Source: Caldalkalibacillus salinus (GTDB lineage Bacteria > Bacillota > Bacilli > Caldalkalibacillales > JCM-10596). Taken from it: a stretch of DNA of 64,000 nt. The notes under the pieces are model-generated. The model saw only the letters and a list, made by a program, of their open reading frames with translations, made no database searches and was not told where the DNA came from. The stretch covers positions 248,001 to 312,000 of the forward strand of contig NZ_JAERVL010000001.1 in NCBI RefSeq assembly GCF_016745835.1, written 5' to 3'. The translations under genes and the position numbers were made by a program. How positions within the stretch are numbered: position 1 is the stretch's first letter; the number at the start of each line of letters is the position of its first letter. Below are positions 54,047 through 63,120 of the stretch, piece by piece.

Positions 54047-54086
54047 GAGGAAAGACTGAGGCACTTAGCCTCAGTCCCAGTACATA
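54045..54086 (+). promoter_or_regulatory. hairpin between ribosome binding site and start of flbD
   Basis: AGGAGG (54045-54050) overlaps the flgG stop but lies 36 nt from the flbD ATG (54087). In between, GACTGAGGC (54054-54062), a 5-nt loop and GCCTCAGTC (54068-54076) make a perfect 9-bp hairpin with no T-run. Folding shortens the distance from AGGAGG to ATG to about 13 nt. No nearer ribosome binding site is seen. Confidence 0.55.
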
Positions 54087-54305
54087 ATGATTACATTGAC
54101 TAGATTGAATGGACAACCGATTACGATCAATGCGATTTATATAGAGCGTATGGAGGAAACACCAGATACCGTACTCACCTTATATACGAATAGAAAAATT
54201 ATCGTAAAGGAATCCATTGAAGAAGTCATATCGAAATCAACTGATTTTTATGCTAAAATCAATCTCTTTCAAGAGATGAAAGAGGTGACACCAGATGCTG
54301 AATAA
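54087..54305 (+). CDS. flbD: FlbD/SwrD family flagellar protein
   Basis: 72 residues, MITLTRLNGQPITINAIYIE followed by RMEETPDTVLTL, RKIIVKESIEEVI, typical of FlbD (YlzI/SwrD) between flgG/flgE and fliL. SwrD increases motor power and swarming in B. subtilis. Translation signals are odd: the proper ribosome binding site is separated by a hairpin. The 3' end overlaps fliL by 11 nt. Confidence 0.9.
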   Translation: MITLTRLNGQPITINAIYIERMEETPDTVLTLYTNRKIIVKESIEEVISKSTDFYAKINLFQEMKEVTPDAE

Positions 54306-54753
54306 CAAACTGTTTAATATGAGCCTTATTATCATCGTTGGTATGACTCTTTTAGGCGGAATTGCCTTTGTGCTATGGAAAACCACCTTTGAAACCACTG
54401 CACATGGGACAGATATACAACAACCTGTTCAAGCTAATGAACTGACGGCTGATGAGGTGAATGCTTACAGTGTGAGAACAGAACAAATCACAACCAATCT
54501 AGCCTCAGATGACTTCATCATTGTGGAATTTTATGTCACGATGGATGGAGAAGAGTCAAAAGATGAGTTCGAAAAACGAATAATGGAAGCAAGAGCCGCC
54601 ACAATATCAGTTCTTGCTGGGGAAACACCAGACACTCTTCGAGGAGAAGAAGGGATAGATCGTTTAGAGGCAAAACTTATGCAACGTTATAACGAGATTT
54701 TGCATACAGGTAAAGTCATAAGGGTGCAAACGATCGATCGTAAGATTCAATAG
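54295..54753 (+). CDS. fliL: flagellar basal body-associated protein FliL
   Basis: 152 residues: one N-terminal membrane helix (about 8-25, MSLIIIVGMTLLGGIAFVLW) and an extracellular stomatin-like domain (FIIVEFYVTMDGEESKDEFE, LMQRYNEILHTGKVIRVQTI). FliL surrounds or stabilises the stator. ATG within flbD with AGAGGTGA upstream. Confidence 0.9.
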   Translation: MLNNKLFNMSLIIIVGMTLLGGIAFVLWKTTFETTAHGTDIQQPVQANELTADEVNAYSVRTEQITTNLASDDFIIVEFYVTMDGEESKDEFEKRIMEARAATISVLAGETPDTLRGEEGIDRLEAKLMQRYNEILHTGKVIRVQTIDRKIQ

Positions 54754-54795
54754 TTAACATCTAGACAGACACACTGACAAAGGGGGTGACACACT

Positions 54796-55797
54796 TTGGC
54801 CGAGGTACTCTCACAAGGGGAAATAGATGCCTTACTATCTGCTTTGTCCTCAGGTGAGATGGATGCTGAGGAGTTGAAGAAGGAAGACGTAGAGAAAAAA
54901 GTAAGAACTTATGATTTCAAACGTGCCTTGCGCTTCAGCAAAGATCAGATTAGGAGCTTAACTCGTATCTATGAAAATTATGCAAGGTTACTCACGACTT
55001 ACTTTTCTGGGCAATTGCGTACGTTTGTCCAAATCTCTGTTGCCTCAGTCGATCAGTTACCGTATGACGAATTTATACGATCTATACCTCGAATGACCAT
55101 CCTAAATGTATACAATGCAGCGCCTTTAGAAGGAAGAATGGTCATGGAGGTGCACCCAAATATCGCTTACGCCATGTTAGATCGGATGCTGGGTGGACAG
55201 GGGGATGGTGCTCATAACATTTCAGACTTGACTGAGATTGAGACGATTGTCATGAAAAAAATATTCAGCAAGGCGTTGGAGACGTTTGAGGAAGCCTGGA
55301 CTTCCGTAATAGATCTAGAAGTGGATTTAGAGATGTTAGAGGTGAATCCACAGTTTTTACAAATGGTGTCTCCAAATGAAACTGTCGCCGTTATTTCACT
55401 GAGTACAAAAATAGGAGAGGCGACAGGAATGATTAATTTCTGTATCCCACATGTTGTACTAGAGCCCATTATGCCCAAGCTATCTGCTCACCATTGGCTA
55501 TCAACACAGAAAAAAGCGAGGGAACCCGTAGAACAACAAGCGATTGAGAATCGGGTTAAAAAAACGAAGATACCGCTTGTTGCCGAGCTAGGTCAATCTC
55601 ATATTCATGTCCATGAATTTTTACAACTGAGTGCAGGCGATGTGATTCGCTTAGATCAAACCGTTGAGGAGCCAGTCCAGCTTAAAGTCGGCAACAAAGT
55701 GAAATATTATGCCCAACCTGGTAACTATAAAGGAAAAATGGCCGTCCAGGTTTTAGAAGCGGTTGAAGAGGAGGGAGGCGATTTTTATGACGAATGA
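54796..55797 (+). CDS. fliM: flagellar motor switch protein FliM
   Basis: C-ring protein that binds CheY-P. 333 residues: N-terminal CheY-binding peptide LSQGEIDALLSAL, the middle domain (YDFKRALRFSKDQIRSLTRI, EFIRSIPRMTILNVY, GGQGDGAHNISDLTEIE), and the C-terminal FliN-like domain (AELGQSHIHVHEFLQLSAGD). TTG start with AAGGGGGTGA. Overlaps fliY by 11 nt. Confidence 0.96.
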   Translation: MAEVLSQGEIDALLSALSSGEMDAEELKKEDVEKKVRTYDFKRALRFSKDQIRSLTRIYENYARLLTTYFSGQLRTFVQISVASVDQLPYDEFIRSIPRMTILNVYNAAPLEGRMVMEVHPNIAYAMLDRMLGGQGDGAHNISDLTEIETIVMKKIFSKALETFEEAWTSVIDLEVDLEMLEVNPQFLQMVSPNETVAVISLSTKIGEATGMINFCIPHVVLEPIMPKLSAHHWLSTQKKAREPVEQQAIENRVKKTKIPLVAELGQSHIHVHEFLQLSAGDVIRLDQTVEEPVQLKVGNKVKYYAQPGNYKGKMAVQVLEAVEEEGGDFYDE

Positions 55798-56962
55798 TAT
55801 GCTATCCCAAGATGAAATTGATGCGCTGTTGAAACATTCTGATGATGATTCGGATGAGACGTACACGATTGATCATTTTATCTCAGCCATTGAACAAGAT
55901 GCACTTGGTGAGATCGGCAATATTAGCTTTGGCAGTGCCTCTACTGCATTATCTACTTTACTAGATCAAAAAGTTGACATTACGACACCAAGATTATCAA
56001 CAGTCCGTAGAGAATCCTTAGCGGATGAGTTCCCTAAGCCTCATGTTGCCATTCACGTAAATTACACAGAAGGCTTTAAGGGAGTTAATCTACTCGTCAT
56101 GAAGACAGAGGACGCCAAGATAATTGCTGACTTGATGTTAGGAGGTGATGGGAGTTCGCCGAGTGAGCTAAGTGATATGCATATCAGTGCTGTTCAAGAA
56201 GCCATGAATCAGATGATGGGGTCTGCTGCTACTTCAATGTCAACCGTATTTAGTAAGAGAGTGGATATCTCTCCACCGGGTGTTGATGTATTTGATCCTA
56301 GTGAAGAGGACCAGCATGATATTGAAGACAATCATTTAATAAAAGTGTCATTTCGACTTAAAATAGGTCAATTAATAGATTCAAATATCATGCAACTCAT
56401 TCCAGTCCCCTTTGCCAAGGAAATGGTACAGGAATTAATGAGTGGAGAGGAAGAGCAATCACCTCGTACTCATAAGGATGAACCTATTTCTGTAGAGCAA
56501 GAGAGCAGTACTAAAGCCAATATCCAACAAGAGTATGTTACAGCAGGGCAACAATCGACTGACATGGAAGCAGAACAGCTTATGATGTCACAGTCACAAG
56601 GGCCTCCTCCGCAGCCAAGTGGTGCAATGAATCAGCGAGCTACAAATGTACAATCTGCACAATTTACTGACTTTAGTCAACCACAACAAAAAAGCGGAGA
56701 AGTACAGAATTTGAATCTATTAATGGATATACCATTAGAAGTGACCGTTGAACTCGGTCGTACTAAAAAATTGATAAAAGATATACTAGAGTTATCACCT
56801 GGTTCCATCCTAGAACTAGATAAGCTAGCAGGAGAACCGGTTGATATATTGGTTAATAATAAGCTGATCGCGAAAGGGGAAGTGGTGGTTATAGAGGAGA
56901 ACTTCGGTGTAAGGGTAACAGATATTCTCAGTCAATGGGATCGTATACAAAAACTACAATAA
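55787..56962 (+). CDS. fliY: flagellar motor switch phosphatase FliY
   Basis: 391 residues: an N-terminal FliM-like peptide (MLSQDEIDALLKHSDD), a CheC/CheX-type phosphatase with two helices carrying E-x2-N (DALGEIGNISFGSASTALS and ISAVQEAMNQMMGSAATSMS), a Q/S-rich linker (about 225-310), and a C-terminal FliN domain (LLMDIPLEVTVELGRTKKLI, LSPGSILELDKLAGEPVDIL). Gram-positive fusion of FliN with a CheY-P phosphatase. Start ATG 55787 after GGGAGGCG. Confidence 0.95.
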   Translation: MTNDMLSQDEIDALLKHSDDDSDETYTIDHFISAIEQDALGEIGNISFGSASTALSTLLDQKVDITTPRLSTVRRESLADEFPKPHVAIHVNYTEGFKGVNLLVMKTEDAKIIADLMLGGDGSSPSELSDMHISAVQEAMNQMMGSAATSMSTVFSKRVDISPPGVDVFDPSEEDQHDIEDNHLIKVSFRLKIGQLIDSNIMQLIPVPFAKEMVQELMSGEEEQSPRTHKDEPISVEQESSTKANIQQEYVTAGQQSTDMEAEQLMMSQSQGPPPQPSGAMNQRATNVQSAQFTDFSQPQQKSGEVQNLNLLMDIPLEVTVELGRTKKLIKDILELSPGSILELDKLAGEPVDILVNNKLIAKGEVVVIEENFGVRVTDILSQWDRIQKLQ

Positions 56963-56999
56963 AAAGAATGGATTTAGAACTTGAGGGAGGAAATAAACA

Positions 57000-57359
57000 A
57001 TGTCAAAAATATTAATTGTAGACGACGCTGCTTTTATGAGAATGATGATCAAAGAAATTTTAAATAAGAATGGGTTTGAGGTTGTAGGTGAGGCTGCTGA
57101 TGGAGTGCAAGCCGTTGAAAAGTATAAGGAACTAAGTCCAGATCTAGTGACAATGGACATCACGATGCCAGAAATGGATGGTATTACAGCTTTAAAAGAA
57201 ATTAAGCAAATGGATTCAAATTCAAAAGTTATTATGTGTTCTGCAATGGGGCAGCAGGCCATGGTTATTGATGCTATACAAGCAGGAGCGAAGGACTTTA
57301 TCGTTAAGCCTTTCCAAGCAGAACGTGTGTTAGAAGCAGTGAGTAAAACGTTAGGTTAA
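57000..57359 (+). CDS. cheY: chemotaxis response regulator CheY
   Basis: 119-residue single receiver domain: DD pair at 8-9 (IVDDAAFMRMM), phospho-acceptor Asp53 in LVTMDITMPEMDG, Ser81 (CSAMGQ) and Lys103 (FIVKPF). In Bacillus, CheY-P binding to FliM promotes counter-clockwise rotation. ATG follows GAGGGAGGAAATAAAC. Confidence 0.96.
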   Translation: MSKILIVDDAAFMRMMIKEILNKNGFEVVGEAADGVQAVEKYKELSPDLVTMDITMPEMDGITALKEIKQMDSNSKVIMCSAMGQQAMVIDAIQAGAKDFIVKPFQAERVLEAVSKTLG

Positions 57360-57395
57360 TACAAGGAAGATGAGAAGGTGGAAAGGGTGTACAAC

Positions 57396-58133
57396 ATGAT
57401 GATACAGCACAGTTATAAATCATGGACTCGTAAGCTGGTGTTGCTGTTTATAATCGTGACGTTGTCAATGACTGTCATGATGGGTTGTACGCAGGAAGAG
57501 CCATCTGACTTGAACCAAAATAGCGAACGACATGTGGGTGATATGTTCGAAGAAGGTCATGATGAGCCGGATACATCACAGGACTCAAGGGAGCCGAATG
57601 AAACGGAATTGGGTTCCGATGCGTCTCCTAGTGATAGGACCAATTGGCAAGATCACCCCACTATTTTAGTTCTGAAAATGCTATTCTATACCGCTATTGT
57701 AGGACTCATGATTTACGGCTTGGTTCGTTTTCTATCAATGAACCAAAGAAAGCTACAACACCACCAGCTATTTAACAATCTTGGGTCTGTTGCCGTAGGG
57801 CCAAACAAATCTGTCCAATTAATTGAAGTTGGTGGGCGGATGTATCTTATCGGGGTAGGGGATTCGGTCAGTTTGTTAAAGGAAATTGATGATCCTGACC
57901 AGATGGATAAGATTACAAAGGACCTAGAAGAGCAACAATCGATAGTCAGTACACCTTTTCTTGAAAGATTCTCACTGTTCCAAAGGCAAAATAAAAACAG
58001 CGAGAGCGAGCAACAGCCGTTTCACTCCTTGCTTGAGAAAAGCTTACAGAAGCAGAAGGAAAAGAGAAGTCAAATGACATCTTACATCAAAGAGCGTACA
58101 GACTCAGTAGATAAAGAAGGTCGATCGTCTTGA
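57396..58133 (+). CDS. fliO: flagellar biosynthesis protein FliO (FliZ)
   Basis: Export-gate assembly protein. 245 residues from ATG 57396 (GGAAAGGG upstream); a GTG at 57378 would add six residues. The N-terminus (SWTRKLVLLFIIVTLSMTVM ending MMGC) looks like a lipoprotein signal with an imperfect lipobox, Cys27. An acidic spacer (about 28-80) follows, then the FliO membrane helix (ILVLKMLFYTAIVGLMIYGL) and cytoplasmic part (LGSVAVGPNKSVQLIEVGGR). The stop overlaps fliP. Confidence 0.88.
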   Translation: MMIQHSYKSWTRKLVLLFIIVTLSMTVMMGCTQEEPSDLNQNSERHVGDMFEEGHDEPDTSQDSREPNETELGSDASPSDRTNWQDHPTILVLKMLFYTAIVGLMIYGLVRFLSMNQRKLQHHQLFNNLGSVAVGPNKSVQLIEVGGRMYLIGVGDSVSLLKEIDDPDQMDKITKDLEEQQSIVSTPFLERFSLFQRQNKNSESEQQPFHSLLEKSLQKQKEKRSQMTSYIKERTDSVDKEGRSS

Positions 58134-58834
58134 ACGAAGTTTTTATTGCGGTGACAGACATCCCTATACCCGGTTTTAATCTTGACGTTGAGGGTTCGAG
58201 TGAGCCGTCCGATGTGGCTGTAACTTTACAGTTACTCATCATGTTAACCATCTTGTCATTAGCGCCTGCTATCCTGATTATGATGACGTGCTTCACACGT
58301 ATCGTTGTCGTACTTTCATTTGTCAGGACGTCATTGGCAACCCAAACCATGCCACCTAACCAAGTCATTGTCGGATTGGCTTTGTTTCTCACTTTTTTTG
58401 TAATGTCACCGATTCTTGCTGAAATCAATGAATCGGCCTTACAACCGTATCTCGAAGAAGAGATGTCACAATCCGAAGCGCTTGAAATCGCCGTGGTACC
58501 ACTAAAGGAATTTATGGCCACTCATACGCGAGAGAAAGACCTCGCCTTGTTTATGAATTATAACGAGATGGAAAGACCCACATCGCTAGATGATATACCA
58601 CTGCATGTTTTGGTACCCGCATTTATGATCAGTGAGTTAAAAACAGCGTTTCAGATTGGCTTTTTGATTTTTGTACCCTTTCTGATTATCGATATGATCG
58701 TGGCGAGTACGTTAATGGCCATGGGGATGATGATGTTACCACCCGTTATGATTTCATTACCGTTTAAGATATTGTTATTTGTCTTGGTTGATGGATGGTA
58801 TCTTGTCGTCCAATCCTTGCTGCTCAGTTTTTAA
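58130..58834 (+). CDS. fliP: flagellar export gate protein FliP
   Basis: 234 residues, TTG start overlapping fliO (TTGA). After a short N-terminal segment (AVTDIPIPGFN), helices with QLLIMLTILSLAPAILIMMT and CFTRIVVVLSFVRTSLATQT are the FliP signature; the FMISELKTAFQIGFLIFVPF helix is near the C-terminus. FliP forms the pentameric core of the export pore with FliQ and FliR. Confidence 0.95.
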   Translation: MNEVFIAVTDIPIPGFNLDVEGSSEPSDVAVTLQLLIMLTILSLAPAILIMMTCFTRIVVVLSFVRTSLATQTMPPNQVIVGLALFLTFFVMSPILAEINESALQPYLEEEMSQSEALEIAVVPLKEFMATHTREKDLALFMNYNEMERPTSLDDIPLHVLVPAFMISELKTAFQIGFLIFVPFLIIDMIVASTLMAMGMMMLPPVMISLPFKILLFVLVDGWYLVVQSLLLSF

Positions 58835-58859
58835 CACATCAGGCGAAGGAGTGTCATAC

Positions 58860-59129
58860 ATGTCAGCGGATACTGTGATTAAATTGGCCGAACAGGCTGT
58901 TTTTACTATATTGTTAGTGTCTGCACCATTGTTGCTTATGGCTTTAGGTGTTGGTTTAGTGGTCAGTATCTTTCAAGCAACAACCCAAATACAAGAACAA
59001 ACATTGGCTTTTGTACCTAAAATAATAGCCGTCCTCGTATCACTCGTGGTGTTCGGTCCATGGATGCTAAGTGTCATCCTAGATTTCACACAGTCCTTAT
59101 ACCAAGATATACACCATTTTATCGGGTAG
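58860..59129 (+). CDS. fliQ: flagellar export gate protein FliQ
   Basis: 89 residues, two membrane helices (LLVSAPLLLMALGVGLVVSI and IIAVLVSLVVFGPWMLSVIL) joined by FQATTQIQEQTLAFVPK, the typical FliQ loop. ATG at 58860 after GAAGGAG. Confidence 0.95.
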   Translation: MSADTVIKLAEQAVFTILLVSAPLLLMALGVGLVVSIFQATTQIQEQTLAFVPKIIAVLVSLVVFGPWMLSVILDFTQSLYQDIHHFIG

Positions 59130-59138
59130 AACGAGCCT

Positions 59139-59912
59139 ATGACTCTAGTTCTAGAATGGTTACCAACCTTCTTGCTTGTTCTTGTCAGACTTACAACGTT
59201 TTTTACAGCGGCCCCTATTTTCAGTCTGAGTGGGTTGCCTAACACATTCAAAATTGGACTGGCCTTCTTTCTCACACTAGTTATCATGCCAACGGTAGGA
59301 CCAGCTGACATACCGATTAATATGGCTATACTCGGCTTTGTGGTCAAGGAAGCTTTGATTGGATTGGCATTAGGCTTTGTTGCAGCACTTGTTTTATATA
59401 CCATTCAAATAGCCGGGGCGTTTATTGATTTCCAAATGGGTTTTGCCATCGCTAATGTTGTAGATCCTCAAACGGGGGCTCAAATCCCGATTATCGGTAA
59501 TTTTAAATACACGCTCGCCATGCTGTTCTTACTTGCAGTAAACGGACATCATTTAATGATAGAAGGCATCGTTCGTAGCTATCGTTTTGTAGGATTGGAA
59601 CAGTACTTTGTTTCCTTAGGACATGAGCAAGTGGCCTACTTCATAACAACCCTTTTTGTCCAGATGTTTCTTATTGCCTTTCAACTATCATTGCCGATAG
59701 TAGGTGCGCTTTTTTTAGTTGATGTCACTTTGGGGATTATTGCTAGAACCATACCGCAACTCAACGTTTTTGTTGTCGGCCTTCCGCTAAAGATTTTTAT
59801 CGGGTTTGTCATGCTCTTGTTGACCTTGCCTATATTTTTCTATCTTTTACAAGCGTTGATAGGAGAGATGGTCCAGGCTATGTCAGATTTATTAACCCTT
59901 ATAGGAGCTTAA
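59139..59912 (+). CDS. fliR: flagellar export gate protein FliR
   Basis: 257 residues with six or so membrane helices; FLLVLVRLTTFFTAAPIFSL, VVDPQTGAQIPIIGNF and LGIIARTIPQLNVFVVGLPL are conserved. It completes the FliP5Q4R1 pore. Weak ribosome binding site (AGAACGAG); translation may be coupled to fliQ 9 nt upstream. Confidence 0.95.
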   Translation: MTLVLEWLPTFLLVLVRLTTFFTAAPIFSLSGLPNTFKIGLAFFLTLVIMPTVGPADIPINMAILGFVVKEALIGLALGFVAALVLYTIQIAGAFIDFQMGFAIANVVDPQTGAQIPIIGNFKYTLAMLFLLAVNGHHLMIEGIVRSYRFVGLEQYFVSLGHEQVAYFITTLFVQMFLIAFQLSLPIVGALFLVDVTLGIIARTIPQLNVFVVGLPLKIFIGFVMLLLTLPIFFYLLQALIGEMVQAMSDLLTLIGA

Positions 59913-59913
59913 T

Positions 59914-61056
59914 ATGAGTGCCAACGACCAAGGACAACGTCATAGGAAACCGACACTAGAATCGACAATTGAACCGACACTAAGACCGACAAACCTACAG
60001 TTGTTTGCGGAAGAAAAAACGGAGAAAGCAACACCCAAAAAGAAACAAGAGATACGTAAAAAAGGGCAAGTGGCCAAGAGTGCAGAAATACCAACAGCTT
60101 TCATCATGCTATTTGTTTTTCTTTTACTTTTCTTTATAGGTGGATGGCTATATGAGCGCTTCGTCGATATTTTCACGATCACTTACGGTGAATTTTTAAA
60201 TTGGAAATTAACCGAGCATTCAACAGCTTATATTTTTCAGACCCTTTCGTTAGAAGCGACAAAGGTGGTCGCCCCTATGATGCTTATGTCTCTATTCGCG
60301 GGAGTACTAGGGAATTACATACAGGTGGGATTCCTTTTTGCAACAGACCCACTTAAAATGAAGCCCGAACGGATCAATCCTATTAAAGGATTCAAACGTA
60401 TTTTTTCAGCGAGAGCGCTAGTTGAATTCTTAAAATCAATTTTTAAGATTTCTCTCATTTCGTTTGTGACCTTTACACTACTCTGGTCTAAGCGTCACGA
60501 CATTCTACAACTATCACAAAAAGATGTGGGACATGGCCTTTCATATATTGGTGGCTTGACCTTGCAGATTGGTTTAATCGTCTCAGTCATGTTGCTATTT
60601 ATTGCGGCGATGGATTACATTTATCAGCGTTACGATTTTGAGAAACAAAATAAGATGTCTAAGAAGGACATTAAAGATGAACATAAAAAAACCGAGGGTG
60701 ACCCATTAATTAAGTCCAAAATCAAAGAGCGGCAACGCCAGATGGCAATGAAAAGAATGATGCAGGAAGTACCTAAGGCGGATGTCGTTATCACTAACCC
60801 AACGCATTACGCCATCGCCATCCAATACGATGAGGAAGAGATGGATGCGCCCACGGTCATAGCCAAGGGACAAGATCAAGTGGCTATGAGAATTAAAGCG
60901 ATGGCTGAAGAACATCGTATTACCACAATGGAAAATAAACCACTAGCACGAACACTCTATCAACAAGTGGAAATTGGGGAAGTGGTACCAGAAGAATTAT
61001 ATCAAACGGTAGCAGAGGTTCTAGCGTATGTTTATCGTTTGAAAGGAAAAGTGTAG
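59914..61056 (+). CDS. flhB: flagellar export switch protein FlhB
   Basis: 380 residues: basic N-terminus (FAEEKTEKATPKKKQEIRKK), four membrane helices (about 50-240), cytoplasmic tail with the self-cleaving NPTH at 295-298 (VITNPTHYAIAIQYDEEEMD). Cleavage switches export from hook to filament proteins when FliK signals. Start ATG one base after the fliR stop; ATAGGAGCT upstream. The N-terminus is longer than usual, with a degenerate repeat (TLESTIEPTLRPT). Confidence 0.95.
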   Translation: MSANDQGQRHRKPTLESTIEPTLRPTNLQLFAEEKTEKATPKKKQEIRKKGQVAKSAEIPTAFIMLFVFLLLFFIGGWLYERFVDIFTITYGEFLNWKLTEHSTAYIFQTLSLEATKVVAPMMLMSLFAGVLGNYIQVGFLFATDPLKMKPERINPIKGFKRIFSARALVEFLKSIFKISLISFVTFTLLWSKRHDILQLSQKDVGHGLSYIGGLTLQIGLIVSVMLLFIAAMDYIYQRYDFEKQNKMSKKDIKDEHKKTEGDPLIKSKIKERQRQMAMKRMMQEVPKADVVITNPTHYAIAIQYDEEEMDAPTVIAKGQDQVAMRIKAMAEEHRITTMENKPLARTLYQQVEIGEVVPEELYQTVAEVLAYVYRLKGKV

Positions 61057-61083
61057 AAGCGTACATCGAGAGGAGGAGGCAAA

Positions 61084-63120
61084 ATGGTAGCGAGAGATTA
61101 TATCGTACTTATGTCCATCATTATGATTATCATCATGATGGTTGTCCCTCTTCCGCCAGGCATCTTAAACGTTTTAATCTTTCTTAATTTATCACTTTCA
61201 TTAACGATCATACTCGTGGCTATGAATACAAAAGAACCTTTACAGTTTTCTATCTTTCCTTCACTGCTACTTTTAACGACACTTTTTCGATTAGCATTAA
61301 ACGTGTCAACGACTCGTTCGATATTGTCTAATGCTGAAGCAGGTGATTTGATTGAGACTTTTGGTGACTTCGTTGTAAGTGGGAGTGCGCTCATCGGTTT
61401 TATCGTATTCCTCATTTTAATCGTCATCCAATTTATCGTTATAACGAAAGGATCGGAACGTGTCGCTGAAGTCGGTGCTAGATTTACACTTGATGCGATG
61501 CCAGGTAAGCAAATGGCCATCGATGCAGACTTAAATGCTGGTTTAATTTCTGAGAAAGAAGCGAAAGAACGCCGTGAAAAAATAGAAAGAGAAGCGGATT
61601 TCTATGGTGCAATGGATGGGGCCAGTAAGTTCGTAAAAGGTGACGCCATTGCTGCAATCGTGATTACCATCATTAACATCCTGGGTGGTATTATGGTTGG
61701 GATGACAGTCAATGATATGGGGCTTAATGAATCAGTTAATGTTTATACGCGCCTTTCAATAGGGGATGGGCTTGTCAGCCAAATTCCAGCTTTACTTATC
61801 TCTACCGCGACAGGGATTATCGTTACGAGGGCAACCTCGGAAGGTAATCTTGGTTCGGATCTGACGAAACAATTATTCGCTTACCCAAAATTGCTTTATG
61901 TCGTCGCGGGATTCATAGCGATCTTCGGATTGCTCCCTACTGTAAACCCGATCATACCGTTTTCTCTAGCCGGAGGCATCGCGTTTGGGAGCTACCAATT
62001 GCAGAAGAGCTTGCAACGCTCTGAGGAAGAACTCAGTGTAGAAGAGGAAGAACAAGAGCTCGAGGAAGTGCGGAGCCCAGAGAGTGTCATGAATCTGCTT
62101 GACGTTGATCCCATTGAATTTGAGTTTGGCTATGGTCTCATACCGCTAGCAGATACAAATCAAGGTGGGGACCTATTGGACCGCGTCATTATGATACGTA
62201 GGCAGTGTGCGATAGAGTTGGGTGTCGTTGTACCTGTGATCCGGATAAGGGACAATATTCAGCTACAGCCTAATGAATATGTCATTAAGATCAAAGGCAA
62301 TCAGGTGGCCCGTGGTGAGTTGTTATTGGATCATTATCTCGCCATGAGCCCGGGTGTAGAAGACGAAAGTGTTAAAGGGATCGAAACGGTGGAGCCTGCC
62401 TTCGGTTTACCTGCGTTATGGGTCAATGATCAAATGAAAGACCAGGCAGAAATGTCTGGATATACGGTTGTTGATCCTCCGTCTGTAGTCTCAACGCATT
62501 TAACAGAAATGATTAAGAAACATGCACATGAGTTATTGGGTCGGCAGGAAGTTAAATCACTTATTGACCACGTGAAGGAATCGGCACCGGCAGTTGTAGA
62601 GGAACTTATTCCAGACAAGCTTAGTATTGGGGATGTACAAAAGGTTTTAATGAATTTATTGCGAGAGAAAGTGTCTATTCGCAACCTTACTGTCATTCTT
62701 GAGACCTTAGCAGATTATGCGGAAACCATGAGAGATCATGGTATTCTAACGGAGTACGTGCGCCAAGCATTATCCAGACAAATGACTAGTCAGTATGCAA
62801 CGCAGGGTCAGCCTTTACAAGTGATCACTGCAGGGGCAAGCCTTGAAAAGACAATAGCTGATGGTATTCAACAAACAGAACAAGGGAGTTTTCTTTCGCT
62901 GGATCCGGAAACGTCGCAGGCCGTTTATCAACAAGTTTTAGAACAAGTCAGTCGTGTCCAACAGACTGGGGTACAACCTGTACTACTCACGTCTCCTGCT
63001 GTCCGAATGTATCTAAGGCAGTTTCTCGAGCGTTACATGTCTGATTTACCCGTTCTATCTTATAACGAATTAGAACCAGAAGTGGAAGTGCAAAGCATTG
63101 GGGTGGTGAATCTCGAATGA
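61084..63120 (+). CDS. flhA: flagellar export gate protein FlhA
   Basis: 678 residues: eight N-terminal membrane helices (about 8-325), the FHIPEP-type cytoplasmic loop RFTLDAMPGKQMAIDADLNA followed by GLISEKEA, and the large C-terminal cytoplasmic ring domain (FGYGLIPLADTNQGGDLLDR, IRDNIQLQPNEYVIKIKGNQ, LPALWV, VLMNLLREKVSIRNL). FlhA docks substrate-chaperone complexes and uses the proton motive force. ATG after GAGGAGGAGGC. Overlaps flhF by 4 nt. Confidence 0.97.
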   Translation: MVARDYIVLMSIIMIIIMMVVPLPPGILNVLIFLNLSLSLTIILVAMNTKEPLQFSIFPSLLLLTTLFRLALNVSTTRSILSNAEAGDLIETFGDFVVSGSALIGFIVFLILIVIQFIVITKGSERVAEVGARFTLDAMPGKQMAIDADLNAGLISEKEAKERREKIEREADFYGAMDGASKFVKGDAIAAIVITIINILGGIMVGMTVNDMGLNESVNVYTRLSIGDGLVSQIPALLISTATGIIVTRATSEGNLGSDLTKQLFAYPKLLYVVAGFIAIFGLLPTVNPIIPFSLAGGIAFGSYQLQKSLQRSEEELSVEEEEQELEEVRSPESVMNLLDVDPIEFEFGYGLIPLADTNQGGDLLDRVIMIRRQCAIELGVVVPVIRIRDNIQLQPNEYVIKIKGNQVARGELLLDHYLAMSPGVEDESVKGIETVEPAFGLPALWVNDQMKDQAEMSGYTVVDPPSVVSTHLTEMIKKHAHELLGRQEVKSLIDHVKESAPAVVEELIPDKLSIGDVQKVLMNLLREKVSIRNLTVILETLADYAETMRDHGILTEYVRQALSRQMTSQYATQGQPLQVITAGASLEKTIADGIQQTEQGSFLSLDPETSQAVYQQVLEQVSRVQQTGVQPVLLTSPAVRMYLRQFLERYMSDLPVLSYNELEPEVEVQSIGVVNLE

